From assembly GCA_034766995.1 (NCBI GenBank), contig CM068322.1, positions 11,310,810 through 11,374,809 of the forward strand: 64,000 bases of DNA, read 5' to 3'. Below are positions 1 to 11,939 of this stretch, piece after piece. The first letter of the stretch is position 1, and each line of letters begins with the position of its first letter. The notes below the pieces were generated by a model that saw nothing but the letters and a program-made list of their open reading frames with translations, ran no database searches and was not told the origin of the DNA. The position numbers and the translations under genes are program-made. This stretch comes from Acanthacorydalis orientalis. Lineage: Eukaryota; Arthropoda; Insecta; Megaloptera; Corydalidae.

Positions 1-175
1 TTACCAATAATTAAAAAATGATGAATGAAAATATATGTATTTTGTGATAAAGAATCCGCTAACTGGTCCATAATCCCAGTTTTTTTACGATGAATCTCTT
101 TTCTCAAACGCTTCATATTCTTATGAAAGTATTAATTAACTATGATATATTTCTAACATTGCAATTGAATTGAAT

Positions 176-384
176 CACACAAATGAATTTTTCACTTAAA
201 TTTTGTCATCAAATATGTTCAGTAAGTGATTATTGATCATTTTGGGTTGTTGCCTCTGCTTTTTTTGGCGATATAATCATCCTAAATTAATGTACAGAAA
301 ATCATCAATGATTAGTAATCAAATTTCAACATTTTTCATTAGAAAAAAAGTGGTTTGTGAAAAAAACGAAAATTCATCTCTGAA
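176..384. repeat. Foldback MITE-like repeat, family C, copy 1 (both arms)
   Basis: Forward arm (178-310) carries the family landmarks CACAAATGAATTTTTCAC, a GTTCAGTAAGTGATTATTG-like segment, GGCGATATAATCATCC and ATGTACAGAAAATC. The reverse arm (329-383) has AACATTTTTC, GTGGTTTGTG and an AAATTCAT end. The arms are diverged inverted copies of each other. At least eleven further copies lie in this window. No open frame is present, so it is probably non-autonomous. Confidence 0.5.
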
Positions 385-1428
385 TATTGATTAATTCTTT
401 TCTCTGCCGGAAAGATATTTATGACGAAAAATACTTTTAGTGTCAAAAATACAATCAACATTGTCTTTACTTTCTAGCGTGATATTCTTTCTTTCTTCGG
501 TAAGAAAGAAGTGATCGTTTTTCACTGAAAGCTCTGTGTTTAAATTTGGGGTTAAATTGTAATACGATCTGTTATTTGTAACAATACTGTTTAGAATGAC
601 TATACATTTGATGTTCATGCACTGATTTAAATTTCTATCCTACATTTATGATAAAATATGAATTACACAAACGAGTGTATCACAAACAATATTTATCTGA
701 TTCGAATACTTGTTAGAACCAGGAAAGACAACAATAAATAACTCTTTAATCTGTTTAGTTGTGGAACAGACATGCATAAGCTAATCGTACAATCTCTTTC
801 TTTTGTCACACCTTATATTAAAATGTTATAAAGATATGAGTAAACAAGTATGAAATTTGAAAATAAACAAAAATATTAAAACAATATATTGTATTCTTTA
901 AATTTTATAAAAACTAAAAAATGAACGATGAAATTATATTTTTTTTAATATAAAAAGAGTACCGTAATTACAATAATAACATTTTCAGTGGCTTTTGCTT
1001 TTTATGACATACAATATTTCATTTCGCTTAATAATTCCAACAAAAATTCTAAATATACAATTCGTGAATAAATTCTAATGAGTGTTTTCTGTTTATTCAA
1101 ATAAAAACGTGTAGCAGTATTTATGATGAGATCAGGTAATTTATGAAAAAATGTATTAAACTACTGTCACGCTTGTTTTTTATAAAATAATTTATTGCTA
1201 CAAATGACACCTAATTAGGTTGAATTAGTGCGACAAAATTGTATATCACGCGAGTTCAATTCGATGTAATTAGAATTTCATTAATAACATTTTTAATTAT
1301 AAATGTAAATTTAAATACATTATAAAATATGAATATTTCTTCATTCAAACGCCAAGTGCATATATTTTGAGTATTGTATAATAATTTGTATATATAATTG
1401 TATTTTACTTTCACATTTTCGTTATGAA

Positions 1429-1431
<3 letters not shown>
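385..1431. other. AT-rich spacer, no gene seen
   Basis: Only short open frames without coding character. A 75-codon minus-strand frame at 391-618 has no recognisable motif and is treated as chance. Confidence 0.5.

Positions 1432-1459
<28 letters not shown>
1432..1459. repeat. (TA)n microsatellite
   Basis: Uninterrupted TA dinucleotide run of about 28 bp. Confidence 0.95.
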
Positions 1460-1931
1460 TTCAAATAATTATATAGAAAAGATATTAATAAATGAGGTTT
1501 CTAGTACTGGTCAAAAATTAAACTGTAATTTACTAATTAATTTTTAAATGGCTAATTGTAGTCATTTTAAATATTTATTATTCATTTATATATGTAGAAA
1601 CGTTATGTCAAAAGAGTCACGAACATTTATTGTATTAAAGGCACTAGAATACACAAAAAATATTATTTATTATAAAACAAAAAATACATGCAGTCAGTTA
1701 CACAACAACGCAAGAAAGATGATTTTGTAGAAATATTATATTTCAAGGATACATATTTATGCTTTTGCGTGATATAAGTAATAAGGAAATCATTCATTTT
1801 GTTCAATTAACGTGATGGATGTACTGAAGATATAAAATCATACTAGTTTTCAAAATACGAAATTTACGAATAAATGCATTTTGACAAAATGTAAAAGAAG
1901 CTACAAGTGACTTATATTATTAACTGACTCT

Positions 1932-2117
1932 AAAATTGAAATTAGAAATAACATTCGTTTCCACTCCACTTGCGAATTAGTTGATAAAAAGGAAGTTGCG
2001 ATACATTAAGCACAAACGGATTATATGCTTGCTGACATTTTGACAAAATTTTTAACTCAATGTAAAACATGATCAAATTGTAGAACTGTTAAATTTAAAG
2101 TAAGTAATTTAAAGTAA
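1932..2117 (+). pseudogene. Copia-type pol remnant: C-terminal end of RNase H
   Basis: A plus-strand frame reads the C-terminal signature of Ty1/Copia polyproteins: KIEIRNNIRFH, then CELVDKKEVAIH, then TDYMLADILTK, equivalent to the conserved K-H-I-[DE]-I-[RK]-x-H-F and ADxLTK blocks of the Copia RNase H end. In-frame stops interrupt it (after VAIH and after the LTK segment), so it is dead. Upstream sequence keeps no clear RT or integrase, so the element is truncated at its 5' side. It sits directly before a purine-rich tract (about 2174-2182) and the start of an LTR at 2183, the order expected for the 3' end of a Copia element. Family assignment is solid on motif order; subfamily is not assignable. 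Confidence 0.75.
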
Positions 2118-2173
2118 GTGAAAGTATTACTGAATCTATGTTTAATAAGAGTAGATTTTAAAACACATATCGA

Positions 2174-2182
2174 TAGGGAGAG
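2174..2182 (+). other. Polypurine tract of the Copia remnant
   Basis: The short purine run GGGAGAG lies immediately before a TG that fits the start of the 3' LTR. In LTR elements this tract primes plus-strand DNA synthesis. Confidence 0.5.
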
Positions 2183-2320
2183 TGTGAAGAATATTGATGT
2201 AAAACATCGATATAGTGTACAATATCAATTGGCGAAGGGTATGATTGTTATTACATACGATTGACGCCGTAGATAAAGGATCTTGCCAACGCGATAGCGT
2301 ATCCGGCAATGGTCAGTCCT

Positions 2321-2323
2321 TAA
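2321..2323. other. Left TAA target duplication of the Harbinger pair
   Basis: TAA directly outside the left terminus; the matching TAA is at 3963-3965. Joining the flanks across one TAA restores a continuous LTR sequence. Confidence 0.6.
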
Positions 2324-3131
2324 CGAATTATTCGCACGAGTGTTAAAAAAACGCATAGACGCGCGCTTTTTTTCATCTTTTCAATAGAACATACGAAACT
2401 CAGTGTTTCTTTTCACATGCCCGCGTTTATTTAACGCTCGGTAAAAAATAGAACTTGATCCATTTTTAACGCCGAGCGTTTTGTGTTGAAATAAATAGAA
2501 CATATGGAAGACCGTATTCCATTCGCATTGACGGTTAAAAAGCGCTGAATGAGACTGAATTTGTCAGTCAGTCTTGATTGCACGTTGCTACTGATTACAA
2601 GTACGACAGATAACGGCAGGCGGCGTTTAAGAAAATGGCAATATTTGATACTGAACGTCTTATTTTGGAGGTGGAATCGAGATCTTTGTTATGTAACAAA
2701 TGTTTACCAAATTATTCAAACAAAACTTTGAAGAAGGACACGTGGATGGAAGTAACTTCAAAAAGAATCCCAAATTGGGATAATATTGTAGATAATAATT
2801 CTCAATAATTCATCAAATATTTCAATCTTCATTCTGGAGCAGCTGAAAAACTTTCTGGATACTGCCTTCAATCTTCATAAATAGTCACAAACTGTCCTTT
2901 CAAGTACCGTTGATCATTCAGAGGATGAATAAAGAATTTCTTTTTTTTTTCGCCTTACTAAAATACATACAGCTACTGCCAACAACTTTTCTGAATCCAT
3001 GGTGCGTCCGGATTGCGTTCGACGAAGAAAAGAAGTGATTTTTAAACGCTCATATGAGCATCAATATTTGCGAGCGTTTTAAAAGCGCTAACGCTCAACA
3101 CAACGCTTTTTAACGCTTACACGAATAAGGC
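2324..3131 (+). mobile_element. Internally deleted PIF/Harbinger element, copy 1 (left arm)
   Basis: Starts CGAATTATTCGCACGAG and ends TTAACGCTTACACGAATAAG, so its termini are inverted repeats around the core TTATTCGYACGAGCGTTAA. Subterminal regions repeat the word AACGCT many times in both orientations. Inside are a plus-strand MADF-type frame (2635-2808) and, converging on it, a minus-strand Harbinger transposase N-terminus (about 3000-2810, degraded). The two coding remnants meet in the middle with their 3' halves missing, so this is an internal deletion derivative of an element of usually 3-4 kb. It abuts copy 2 (3132-3962) in inverted orientation. Confidence 0.75.
2635..2808 (+). pseudogene. 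Truncated MADF-domain protein of a Harbinger element (57 codons, open)
   Basis: ATG at 2635, stop at 2806-2808, no internal stop. The product begins MAIFDTERLILEVESR, continues with CLPNYSNKTLKK and DTWMEVTSK, and ends NIVDNNSQ. This is the first half of a MADF/Myb-SANT-like DNA-binding fold (L-I-x-x-V near the start, Y-x-N-K, then a W-x-E-[VI] helix). PIF/Harbinger elements typically encode such a protein beside the transposase, where it helps recognise the element and bring the transposase to DNA. The domain is usually about 85 residues, so this one lacks its C-terminal part. The inverted partner in copy 2 stops at the same NNSQ point, so the truncation predates their separation. Function is unlikely. 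Confidence 0.6.
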
Positions 3132-3962
3132 TTTATTCGCACGAGCGTTAAAAAAACGTTGCGTTCAGAATTAGCGTTAGCGCTTTTAAAACGCTCGCAA
3201 ACATAATGTTTATATGAGTGTTTAAAAATCACTTCTTTTCATCGTCTTACGCAGTTCGGACGCATGAATTCAGAAGAGTTGTTGGCAATAGCTGTATGTA
3301 TTTTAAGAAGGCGAAAAAAAATGAAAAGTTCTGTGTGCATCCTCTGAATGATCAACGATACTTGAAAGGACAGTTTGTGACTATTTATGAAGATTGAATG
3401 TTGTATCCGGTTGTTTTTCGGCTACTCCAGTATGAAAATTGAAACATTTAATGAATTATTGAGAATTGTTATCTACGATATTTTCCCAACTTGTGATTAT
3501 CTTTGAAGTGACTTCCATCTACGTGTCCTCCTTCAAAATTCTGTTTGAATAATTTGTTAAACCTTTGTTATATAACAAAGATCTCGATTCCACTTCCAAA
3601 ATAAAATGTTCACTATCAAATACCGCCATTTTCGTAAACGCAGTTTGCCGTTATCTGTTGTACTTGTAATCAGTACCAACGTGCAAGCAAGACTGACAAA
3701 TTAGGCGTCATTCAGTGCTTTTTAACCGCCTATGCGAATGAAAATACGCTCTTCCATATTCTCTATTTAAATAGATTTATATTTATGCTCGTATTTCAAT
3801 ACAAAACGCTCGGCGTTAGAAATGGGTCAATGTCTATATTTTTTACCGCGCGTTAAATAAACGCCAGCGTGTGAAAAGAAACACTGAGTTTTATATGTTT
3901 TATTTAAAAGATGAAAAAAAGCGCGCGTCGATGCGTTTTTTAACGCTCATGAGAATAAGGCC
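3132..3962 (-). mobile_element. Internally deleted PIF/Harbinger element, copy 2 (right arm)
   Basis: Near mirror image of copy 1: begins TTTATTCGCACGAGCGTTAA and ends AACGCTCATGAGAATAAGGCC. It carries the same two coding remnants in opposite orientation: the transposase N-terminus on plus (3264-3475) and the MADF frame on minus (about 3630-3445). The outer edges of the pair are flanked by TAA at 2321-2323 and 3963-3965, the 3-bp TWA duplication typical of PIF/Harbinger. The pair therefore behaves as one inserted unit. The MADF copy here has a TGG-to-TAG stop at its first tryptophan. Confidence 0.75.
3264..3475 (+). pseudogene. PIF/Harbinger transposase, N-terminal fragment with frameshift
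   Basis: ATG at 3264 opens MNSEELLAIAVCILRRRKK. After a one-base shift in the A-run the frame continues NEKFCVHPLNDQRYLKGQF and TIYED, then, after a stop and another shift, GYSSMKIETFNELL. This order (basic stretch, F-x-V-H-P-L-N, G-Q-F-x-T-x-Y, then a late F-x-E-L-L helix) is characteristic of the N-terminus of Harbinger-type DDE transposases. The catalytic DDE domain is completely absent. It cannot be active. Confidence 0.65.
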
Positions 3963-4201
3963 TAAGGCCTAACATAGCAGCAAGCAAACAACCACGCCAC
4001 TTGTTCGTGCCCTGTATTATTTATCTACACATTTTTACAATTAATAAACCTTTAGTTCACTTAAAATTACGTCTCGTTTTCAACCCCAATTCCCTGACAG
4101 TACATACAACGAGAAAACCTCGAATTTGCATCAAGTATGCATCGCATAACTTCAAAACCGCATTAAAAAGATGGGCATAAAAACTGAATCTACTGTATAT
4201 G

Positions 4202-4203
<2 letters not shown>

Positions 4204-4262
<59 letters not shown>
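4204..4262. repeat. (TA)n microsatellite, about 59 bp
   Basis: Pure AT/TA run. Confidence 0.97.
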
Positions 4263-4266
<4 letters not shown>

Positions 4267-6754
4267 GTATTAAGATCAGGTAACTGCAAAATAAACTTTA
4301 CTTTCCGCAAACCGTATATCTTTAAAATGTACTTAAAATATATCTTTATATCTAACGTTTTTTGTTGATTTATGACTTAAAAAGAACACCTTTCTAACAA
4401 AATTAGAGTACATGCGCTAGCAACGATCTGATAACAATGCAGTATCCTTGAGCTGAAATACGTTTGTTTACAACTATATAACACCTTTGAAAATAATCAA
4501 TTATTTCGCAAGCGCTATTTATAGAAGTGAAATAATTTTAAAATCATTTACATAGTCATTCGTTTTGTATTGAAGTCATAAATGTTTCTATTCAGAAATA
4601 AATTTTAAATGAGACTATAACGTGATGTGTTCAATTTCTTATACATCTTGTTCAAATATTATGTGTGATAATAATGAAGAAAACAATTTATTTCTTTTAA
4701 CAGTTGATAACGTGATTATTTAGAAAATATTTGTGTGTTGCTATGTTTCAAAATTAAAAATTTTAACATTTTTTTTAATTATAACGGCTATTTACTTTTT
4801 GTTTTCAGTTCATTATTTAATGCAAGGAGTGAATAATATACATACTTAAGTATATAAATATTTTAATAGATTTTTTAAGAGAATTTTTAACAATAATAAA
4901 ATATTAACATAAACATAGAAAAATACGTCTTTTTAGTTTGTTTATTTTCTTAAAATTTGTAAAAATGTAATTCATTCAGTGTTTGAGTAAATTATGTGAT
5001 TTTTGAAATATTATATCATTTATATCATAGACTTAATAAACAGACTGATAATTTTACTTTTAAAATTGTGACGAGAAAATTAAAAGAAGTGAAAATATTT
5101 TTATTAGAAGTCTATCACTTTTAGCATATAAAAAGTGCAACAAAGATGCTAATACGAAATGTAATGTTTACGAATAATTAACTATCTTTATCAGAAGTTA
5201 GTTAAAAATTTTAATTGATACATGTACAATAGATAAGAACAAATTAAATATCTTTAAATGCGTTAAGCAGTTATAAAATACAATATAATACCAATAACAG
5301 AATCTTTTTTTCCTGATGAGCGATATGAATATTTGACATTTCTTTGAAAGTCAAATTTCACTTCTGTCTTATGTAAATAATTCGTCTTTGCAATGTTACA
5401 TTTATTTCATTTTTATTGTCGATAAAGATATTTAAGTAGAAATTAAGTTAAAAAAGATCAAACAGTACTTAAAAAAGGAAACATAAAAATATCCTTTACA
5501 ATTAATTGTTAGATAAATATTTATTGATTACCTTTTACATATTAAAGGGATAGATAAAAAGTCAAGTGCATTTTTCTTTCACTCGATTTCTTATCTGAAA
5601 AAATAATTTATGTATGGTATATTTTTATATTTATATATGGCACTGTCAGTCTATATTTATGATGTCTATAATTTTTAATTAAATATATATTATTATTCTT
5701 TTTATATTTTATTAATTGCCATGTCCGCTATTTTGTTACTACATTTCTTAACCGTACTACATACAGTTTACTTTTTTACATACAATATTGTAAAACGTTT
5801 ATTATAGTTTTACTTATTTACTCATATCATGCAACATGATTGTTTTATGAAGTGAACTTGTGCTACTAGTGCATACTAACTAAAACCTACTTTTGTATAA
5901 AGCAACTGAAGCAATGGTGACAGGTTCATGGTCATGAATAATGAGATAATATGCTACCGTGCGCTGTCGTCTCATTATCTGATGTTTGTTTTTGTCGCTT
6001 TTTCAAATTAGAATTTAATTACTGGCGTGTATTTACATAATGTTCTCATATATACTATCCACGTACACACGAATAATTACGAAAGACGTTTTGGGTTATG
6101 TTAAATACTACTCGAAAATTAAATGGTTCGTTATAGACAGAATTCATTAGTGACGTATTTACAAACGTATATCTAGATACATTTGTTTAGTGTTGTATGG
6201 GCGATGGAAGACTTCAATGCAATCAACTTCTCAAATTATTTCTTAACTTAGATATTTGTCAAGGTCGAAGTAGAGTTTAAAATCTTAAGATGTTAAAGTC
6301 TATTGCGAATCATCTATTCATTAATATGGTTTTATCTTTTAACATGTCTAAAAAACGTAAATAACTGTTGACTGATCATTCATGATTAGTGAACAATTTA
6401 AATTCTATAGTAGATATCTGATTTGATCATTGGATACTTATTGATAAAATACATAGCTTGTGGTTTCAGTGTACAGTTAACAAATTATATATTCAGTATT
6501 GCAAAGAATTATTAAATCGATTTTTAGTTTGTTTATATAGGGTTTCTTGATTGCAATGCTCACTTAATAAAATAATATTTATTAGAAACAGTTTCACACA
6601 TAAAAAGGAGTGTCTATATGGAGATTTTTTTTTAATAAACGTATGAACATTAAATATGTACATTTTTATACTGTTTCAAAATAGAAGTTCGAGAAAGAGC
6701 AAAATATACTTTGTTTTGTCTATCTTGTTTACAATGTAAAAGGTAGAATATATA
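4263..6754. other. AT-rich spacer, no gene seen
   Basis: No open frame of note. The one structured spot is a 9-bp inverted repeat (ATAATGAGA at 5938-5946, TCTCATTAT at 5970-5978) around a GC-richer loop containing CTACCGTGCGCTGTCG. Confidence 0.5.
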
Positions 6755-6843
6755 GGATAATTCAATTTAGGCTTCCACATAAAAATATTAAAAAAATCGC
6801 AAAAATTTAAAAAAAAACATATGGAAGCCAAAATTGAATCACC
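6755..6843. repeat. Short TA-targeting MITE, family B, copy 1
   Basis: About 89 bp with inverted ends: left GGATAATTCAATTTAGGCTT, right complement GGTGATTCAATTTTGGCTTC. TA lies on both sides (6753-6754 and 6844-6845), and a TA microsatellite follows directly. Three other copies are at 31817, 44940 and 45952. No coding content; TIR plus TA duplication suggests mobilisation by a Tc1/mariner-type transposase. Confidence 0.65.
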
Positions 6844-6880
6844 TATATATATATATATCTATGAAAATATATTTATAAGC

Positions 6881-6911
<31 letters not shown>
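6844..6911. repeat. Two (TA)n tracts
   Basis: TA runs at 6844-6858 and 6886-6911 separated by a short AT-rich spacer, immediately beside MITE B copy 1. Confidence 0.9.
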
Positions 6912-8360
6912 CACTTAAAACCGAAAGGGAGAATTGACTTTCAACGAAATGTCATATCTTTATCTCATTCATCAACACAAAATGTATTATTTTTGATATG
7001 TTATTTTGTAACTACTTCAACACATTTCATCTTTGTTTTAATTGTTTATATTCTAAAGGAGGCAGATATAAAAAAAATATTTATATTCGGTTAAAAATAT
7101 TTACATCTTCTATTCGAGTTTTTTTATAAAGAAATTAGTAGTGTATATTTATATTACATTTAGCTGTTTCCCATTTCATGTTGCTGAAACTCCATTTACT
7201 ATTATTTGATGACCTTAAATGAGTTACACGTATTTTTTTGCCATATAATTTTGTGGGTGTGGTATATATTAATTTATCTAGAGAAAATTCAATTTAAATG
7301 GATGCAGCAGATACTAAAGTAATAATTTGTTTACAATGATTTTTTTCTACTGTGGAATACATAAGTTCTATCATAAAATAAATGAAGTTACGGATAAAAA
7401 GAAGGTATAATTTCAAATAAAGTACAAATATGAATTTTTTTTAAAAACAAATTAAAAATTAATTGGTATTTTTTAATTAAGTAAAAATATATACATTTTT
7501 TAAGATTCTGAAAGAAAATTTATGTACAATCTATATTAAAAAATAGTAAGTTTTAATAAATGAGAATGAAAATATTGTCCTGATTATTTTCTACCTTGAA
7601 ATTTTTCGAGTGTATGTTCTCGATTACTAGTTTCGATACGTGTACATCTTTAAGTAGATTTTGGAGACTATTAGTGGAAAACAGACACTCTGATGATCTA
7701 AAATAATAACGTATAATCGAGACGTCAGGTATAAAAATATACAATTATAATTTTAATGAAAACAGTTATATTTAAGTTATTATTTAGAATGTATATACAT
7801 GTGTAAGTTTAATTGCATAAAAAGTTACATGCGGGGTATTTTCAATCATATAGATAAGACTGTGCGACAAATAAATAAAACATAAGTAATTCATTTCAAA
7901 CTGATTTTACCACTTAAATATCAAAATATACTTTACTTCAAAAAGTTTCAGTAACATTTAAACAATATACGTTCTAATAACCTCTTCCCGTTATTAACCT
8001 TTGCTATCATACTGCAAAGTAAATTATACTGAGGAAATATGATCGCATGTAAACAGAATAAAATTTTTAGAAATAGTAAAACGAATCAATAATAACAGCA
8101 AATAAGTTTTTTTGTTATATGTATATATATATATATATATTATTTGTAATTCTTCTATCGTTTTCCTTTGATCTAGTTTGAATTATATTACTATTAAATT
8201 ATTATGTATAATTTTTTGTAAACAAAAAATAACATATGACACTTCTAACTGACTTGAAACATAAATGAAAACAATTTTATGAGACTGTATAAATGTTGAA
8301 ATCGATATAGAAGACACTAAGAGGCAAGCAGTCCAAAGAGAAAAAGTAACAGAATAGCAA
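6912..8360. other. AT-rich spacer, no gene seen
   Basis: Includes a short TA run near 8119-8140. No supported coding or RNA feature. Confidence 0.5.
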
Positions 8361-8373
8361 ATATATATATCTA

Positions 8374-8418
<45 letters not shown>
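8361..8418. repeat. (TA)n microsatellite with CTATCTAT interruption
   Basis: TA run broken near 8371 by a short tetranucleotide motif. Confidence 0.95.
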
Positions 8419-8420
<2 letters not shown>

Positions 8421-9689
8421 AAATTTATCTAGTGATAAAACAATTTAGATATTTATTCTATTTTTAAGAACATAACCTGGTTTTAAAGTGGGGTACGCTT
8501 ATATTGGATTTTATAGTGTAATATAAATTACAGATTGTTTAATTTAAAACATGACAAAGTACGGAAAATAATGCCTTTCCATAGATTTTTTTTACATTTT
8601 TACGAAATGCTAAAATACAGACATTTACATTATATATAGATAACATTGAACTATTTACAAAATAAAATATATTTTTCATTGTTTAATAGTCATGAACATT
8701 GATGATACTAGAAGGTAATACAAAAATACAACATAAAACAGATTTTAAAATAAACAAATGTATTGAAAACTATTTTGAACTCTTCAATAAAAAAATAATA
8801 TTTACAATCTAAAAGAAGTTTGTAAGTAATATATAACGGATGTATATAAATATATTGGTCATTCAAATAGAATATTAAGAGGTAGATATAGAGAATATAT
8901 AAAAAAATAAAATAATTCAAAATTTTCTAAACATACCTTATAAACGGGAAATTAATATTCAAGATAGAAATAATACAATGTTAATAATAAAAAAATTAAA
9001 TAAAGATATATAATTTAATATTCTAGAAAATCTACAAAAATATAAAAATTAAAATAATATAATAAACAAACAAATTAATATAAATAGAGATGGGAAATTT
9101 ATACCTTAAAATTATAAATCATGCACAAAAGTAAAAAGTATACAAACAAATTTAAAATAAAATTGAAATCAATTATCTAAAATTTACTTCAAAATGTACT
9201 CGTGTGGAAACTAATAGTGGAAATTAGAAACAAGTGATTAATAAAAAATGATGTTTACCGCATCAACGGTTTTATTTTCATTTGATAATGTCAAAGGTTC
9301 TTAATTATACTTGAAGTTTGAAGATGCTTTCCTGGTGATATGAGAAATGTCTGATTTTTTTATAGCTAAACTGTTCTCAGTTAATAAGTAATCCGAGAAT
9401 GTACTTCAAATTTCAATAAGGTTCGGGTTTCAGAACAGCTTAATAACAATCTCTATAGGTGAATTAACGTAGGTTATCTTTCTAGTGGGTATAAAATTAT
9501 AGCTATTATGTAGGATTAATATTACTGACTTGGCATAACAATTTGAGTTCATATTCTATTGAATAATTTAAATTTAATATGAATTAGGATTTTCTTATTT
9601 TGTATAATGAAAGTTTTATCACATATCAATGATTACAATAATAAAAAAATCACATAAAAACAGACATGTTAAAGCACTGACTGCTAAAG
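8419..9689. other. AT-rich spacer, no gene seen
   Basis: Long A-rich stretch (8700-9200) with only chance open frames. Confidence 0.5.
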
Positions 9690-10079
9690 CACTGCTCTTT
9701 AAATCGTGTTCAACAGAACCTTGGAGTTCCACACAACCTCTGAAGGGGTTTCGTGAGTTAATTTTCGAAGAAACAACCCGAAAAGCTAAAAATTCAAAAT
9801 AGTTAATTTATAACATTTTTTTTTATTTCTATAAATACCTATTATTAGCTATTATCATGCAGTAAAACTGTATTTATACCTGTTATGTAGTAAAACTGTA
9901 TTTATGAGTACACATTACGACCCCACACAATCAGATGTAAATAATAACATTTGGTCATGTAAGATGGCTGATTATTAAAACTAGTGGGGTACGCATCTTC
10001 AGTTTTCTGAGGATGATAGGGGATCCGCAAAAATATAATTTTAAGGGTTCTGTGAGTCCACAAAGTTTGAAGACCATTA
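9690..10079. mobile_element. hAT-type non-autonomous element with 8-bp target duplication
   Basis: Left end CACTGCTCTTTAAAT; complement of the right end TAATGGTCTTCAAAC. These resemble each other and the CAGTGGTTCTCAAAC-like ends of many hAT elements. Just inside lie the CAGAACCTTGGAGTTCC and AAGGGTTCTGTGAGTCC motifs common in this superfamily. The flanks are TGCTAAAG (9682-9689) and CGCTAGAG (10080-10087): 6 of 8 identical, consistent with an aged 8-bp duplication. The interior has no transposase. It is old, given the end divergence. Confidence 0.55.
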
Positions 10080-10765
10080 CGCTAGAGTATCTATCGGCCT
10101 GACAATGAGTTGATATAACAATATGGTTAGCTAAAAGCAAATTCCCGTTTACACTGCCAAAACAAACCAATGAGTGTATTTCTTTGAATTATTCATGTCA
10201 ACATGCCAATAAAAAAGAATATAAAGACATCGAATTAAAATTACTCCGAATACAAAAAATATTATAAAACTATATAAGAAAAAAAAATAATATAAATGAT
10301 GATAATTTCGTATCACGTATAAACAATTTAAAAATAATATCTCATGATTAAGGTATTATTTATTATAATAAAAAAATGCGATTGTAAATATAAAGTGCAG
10401 TAAGTCAAAAATAAACATTTATGTGGTAAAATATATAATGAGATTTTATATATTTTTTTAGATTATTTATTATAAAATATAGTTATTCTTTTCAATTCCA
10501 TTATTGCTACGTTATTCTTTGCATTATTGCTATAAATTAAATTTTTCCAAAAGAGTACATTTGAAAATATTCCGGATTTATAATGCATTTTCTCTTCAAT
10601 GACGCTGTGAATCGATTCGAAATTTACATACAACTTCAAAAGAGAAAAAATCTCACATAAATTTGCCATCTTTCAGTATTTTTAAAAATTATCTCATGCA
10701 AATTTACGCTAGAAGTATTTCTTATCCAGAATTAATGATCCTACCCTACCAATAACAACAAAATA

Positions 10766-10766
10766 G

Positions 10767-10800
<34 letters not shown>

Positions 10801-10809
10801 ATATATATA
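10766..10809. repeat. (TA)n microsatellite
   Basis: TA run with one phase slip (TATT) in the middle. Confidence 0.95.
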
Positions 10810-11516
10810 ATGAAACATGAATTTCATTTTCATTGTTCAATACATGTTGTACATATAATAAATCGTGCTTATTTGATGCATGTATCAGGCTAGTTTATTC
10901 AATACTACGCAAAATATTTTACAATTAAGCAGCAGCGCTTGTATCGAACCCAACGAACGCGATTTAATTAATGTATTGTCAAAACACAGCTTCAATTTTG
11001 TATGAACTTTGACGATGGCTATCAATATATCATCGGTTTGATGGTTATTAATGGGTATCGATAATCAACAGAATCGATTAATTTTGTGATGGATTATATT
11101 GTTTAAATTTAATAGCATACTTCGGTTTATTTTAATTTTTTCACTCCATTCTTATTTAATATGGGAGAAAAATCACGTGCAAATATCATGACAAGTAAAT
11201 AGGTTCAAATAAATAAATTTATTTAAATAGGTCATTGGATGATTAATAATTTAGTTCTGTTATTCTCAATAAAGGAATTATATTTTATATTGGATTCAAA
11301 AGTAGAATAAGTACTATGAATGTATATTTTGCATTCCAATCTGTTTATTTTATTTTCATTTATTAAAAAAAATTTAAAAGCTTGCATTGATGATGACGAC
11401 AATGCCATTGAAAATTATTTTTTCCCAAAAATAAATAATTAATTACAAGATTATCGGTTATAAAATCACTTAAATTTAAGATCATTTAACTATAAGGAAG
11501 ATAATAACATTTGTAC

Positions 11517-11519
<3 letters not shown>

Positions 11520-11570
<51 letters not shown>

Positions 11571-11580
11571 CATACATACA
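11520..11580. repeat. (TA)n followed by (CATA)n
   Basis: About 47 bp of TA followed by CATA tetranucleotides. Confidence 0.95.
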
Positions 11581-11899
11581 AGGGTAAATTATAAATTATC
11601 TCTACAAATTTTTCATTTTTTATGAACATTCGAGGATGTGTAAACGGTTTTGCAATCAATTTAAAATAATTATAAAAGTTTATTCAGATAAAAATTAGGA
11701 TGGTGAAAATTAACATAATGCTATACACCAAATCCACTTGTCCCAGGTTTTATACCATTTGAGAGATGTTTTAATCGAGTTTTTAAACTGGAATGAGACT
11801 GCAATGATTTCTTTTTAAGTTTAATGCTTTCAATTTCTTTAAGAAAAATTTGGCTGATAAATATATCAATTTTGTTAATTATAAAAAATATTGTTTTGT

Positions 11900-11901
<2 letters not shown>

Positions 11902-11936
<35 letters not shown>
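11902..11936. repeat. (TA)n microsatellite
   Basis: Pure TA run of about 35 bp. Confidence 0.95.

Positions 11937-11939
<3 letters not shown>

Larger units (their letters stand above)
2183..4099 (+). mobile_element. Copia 3' LTR split by a nested insertion
   Basis: The LTR is inferred to start at TGTGAAGAATATTGATG (2183) directly after the polypurine tract and to end near CCCTGACA (4099), giving TG...CA ends. The part from about 2321 to 3965 is a Harbinger-type insertion. Without it the two LTR pieces total about 270 bp, a normal Copia LTR size. The right piece contains AATAAA-like sequence (near 4043), compatible with a polyadenylation signal. No 5' LTR is present, so this is a truncated copy. 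The exact 3' boundary is uncertain because no partner LTR is available for comparison. Confidence 0.55.
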
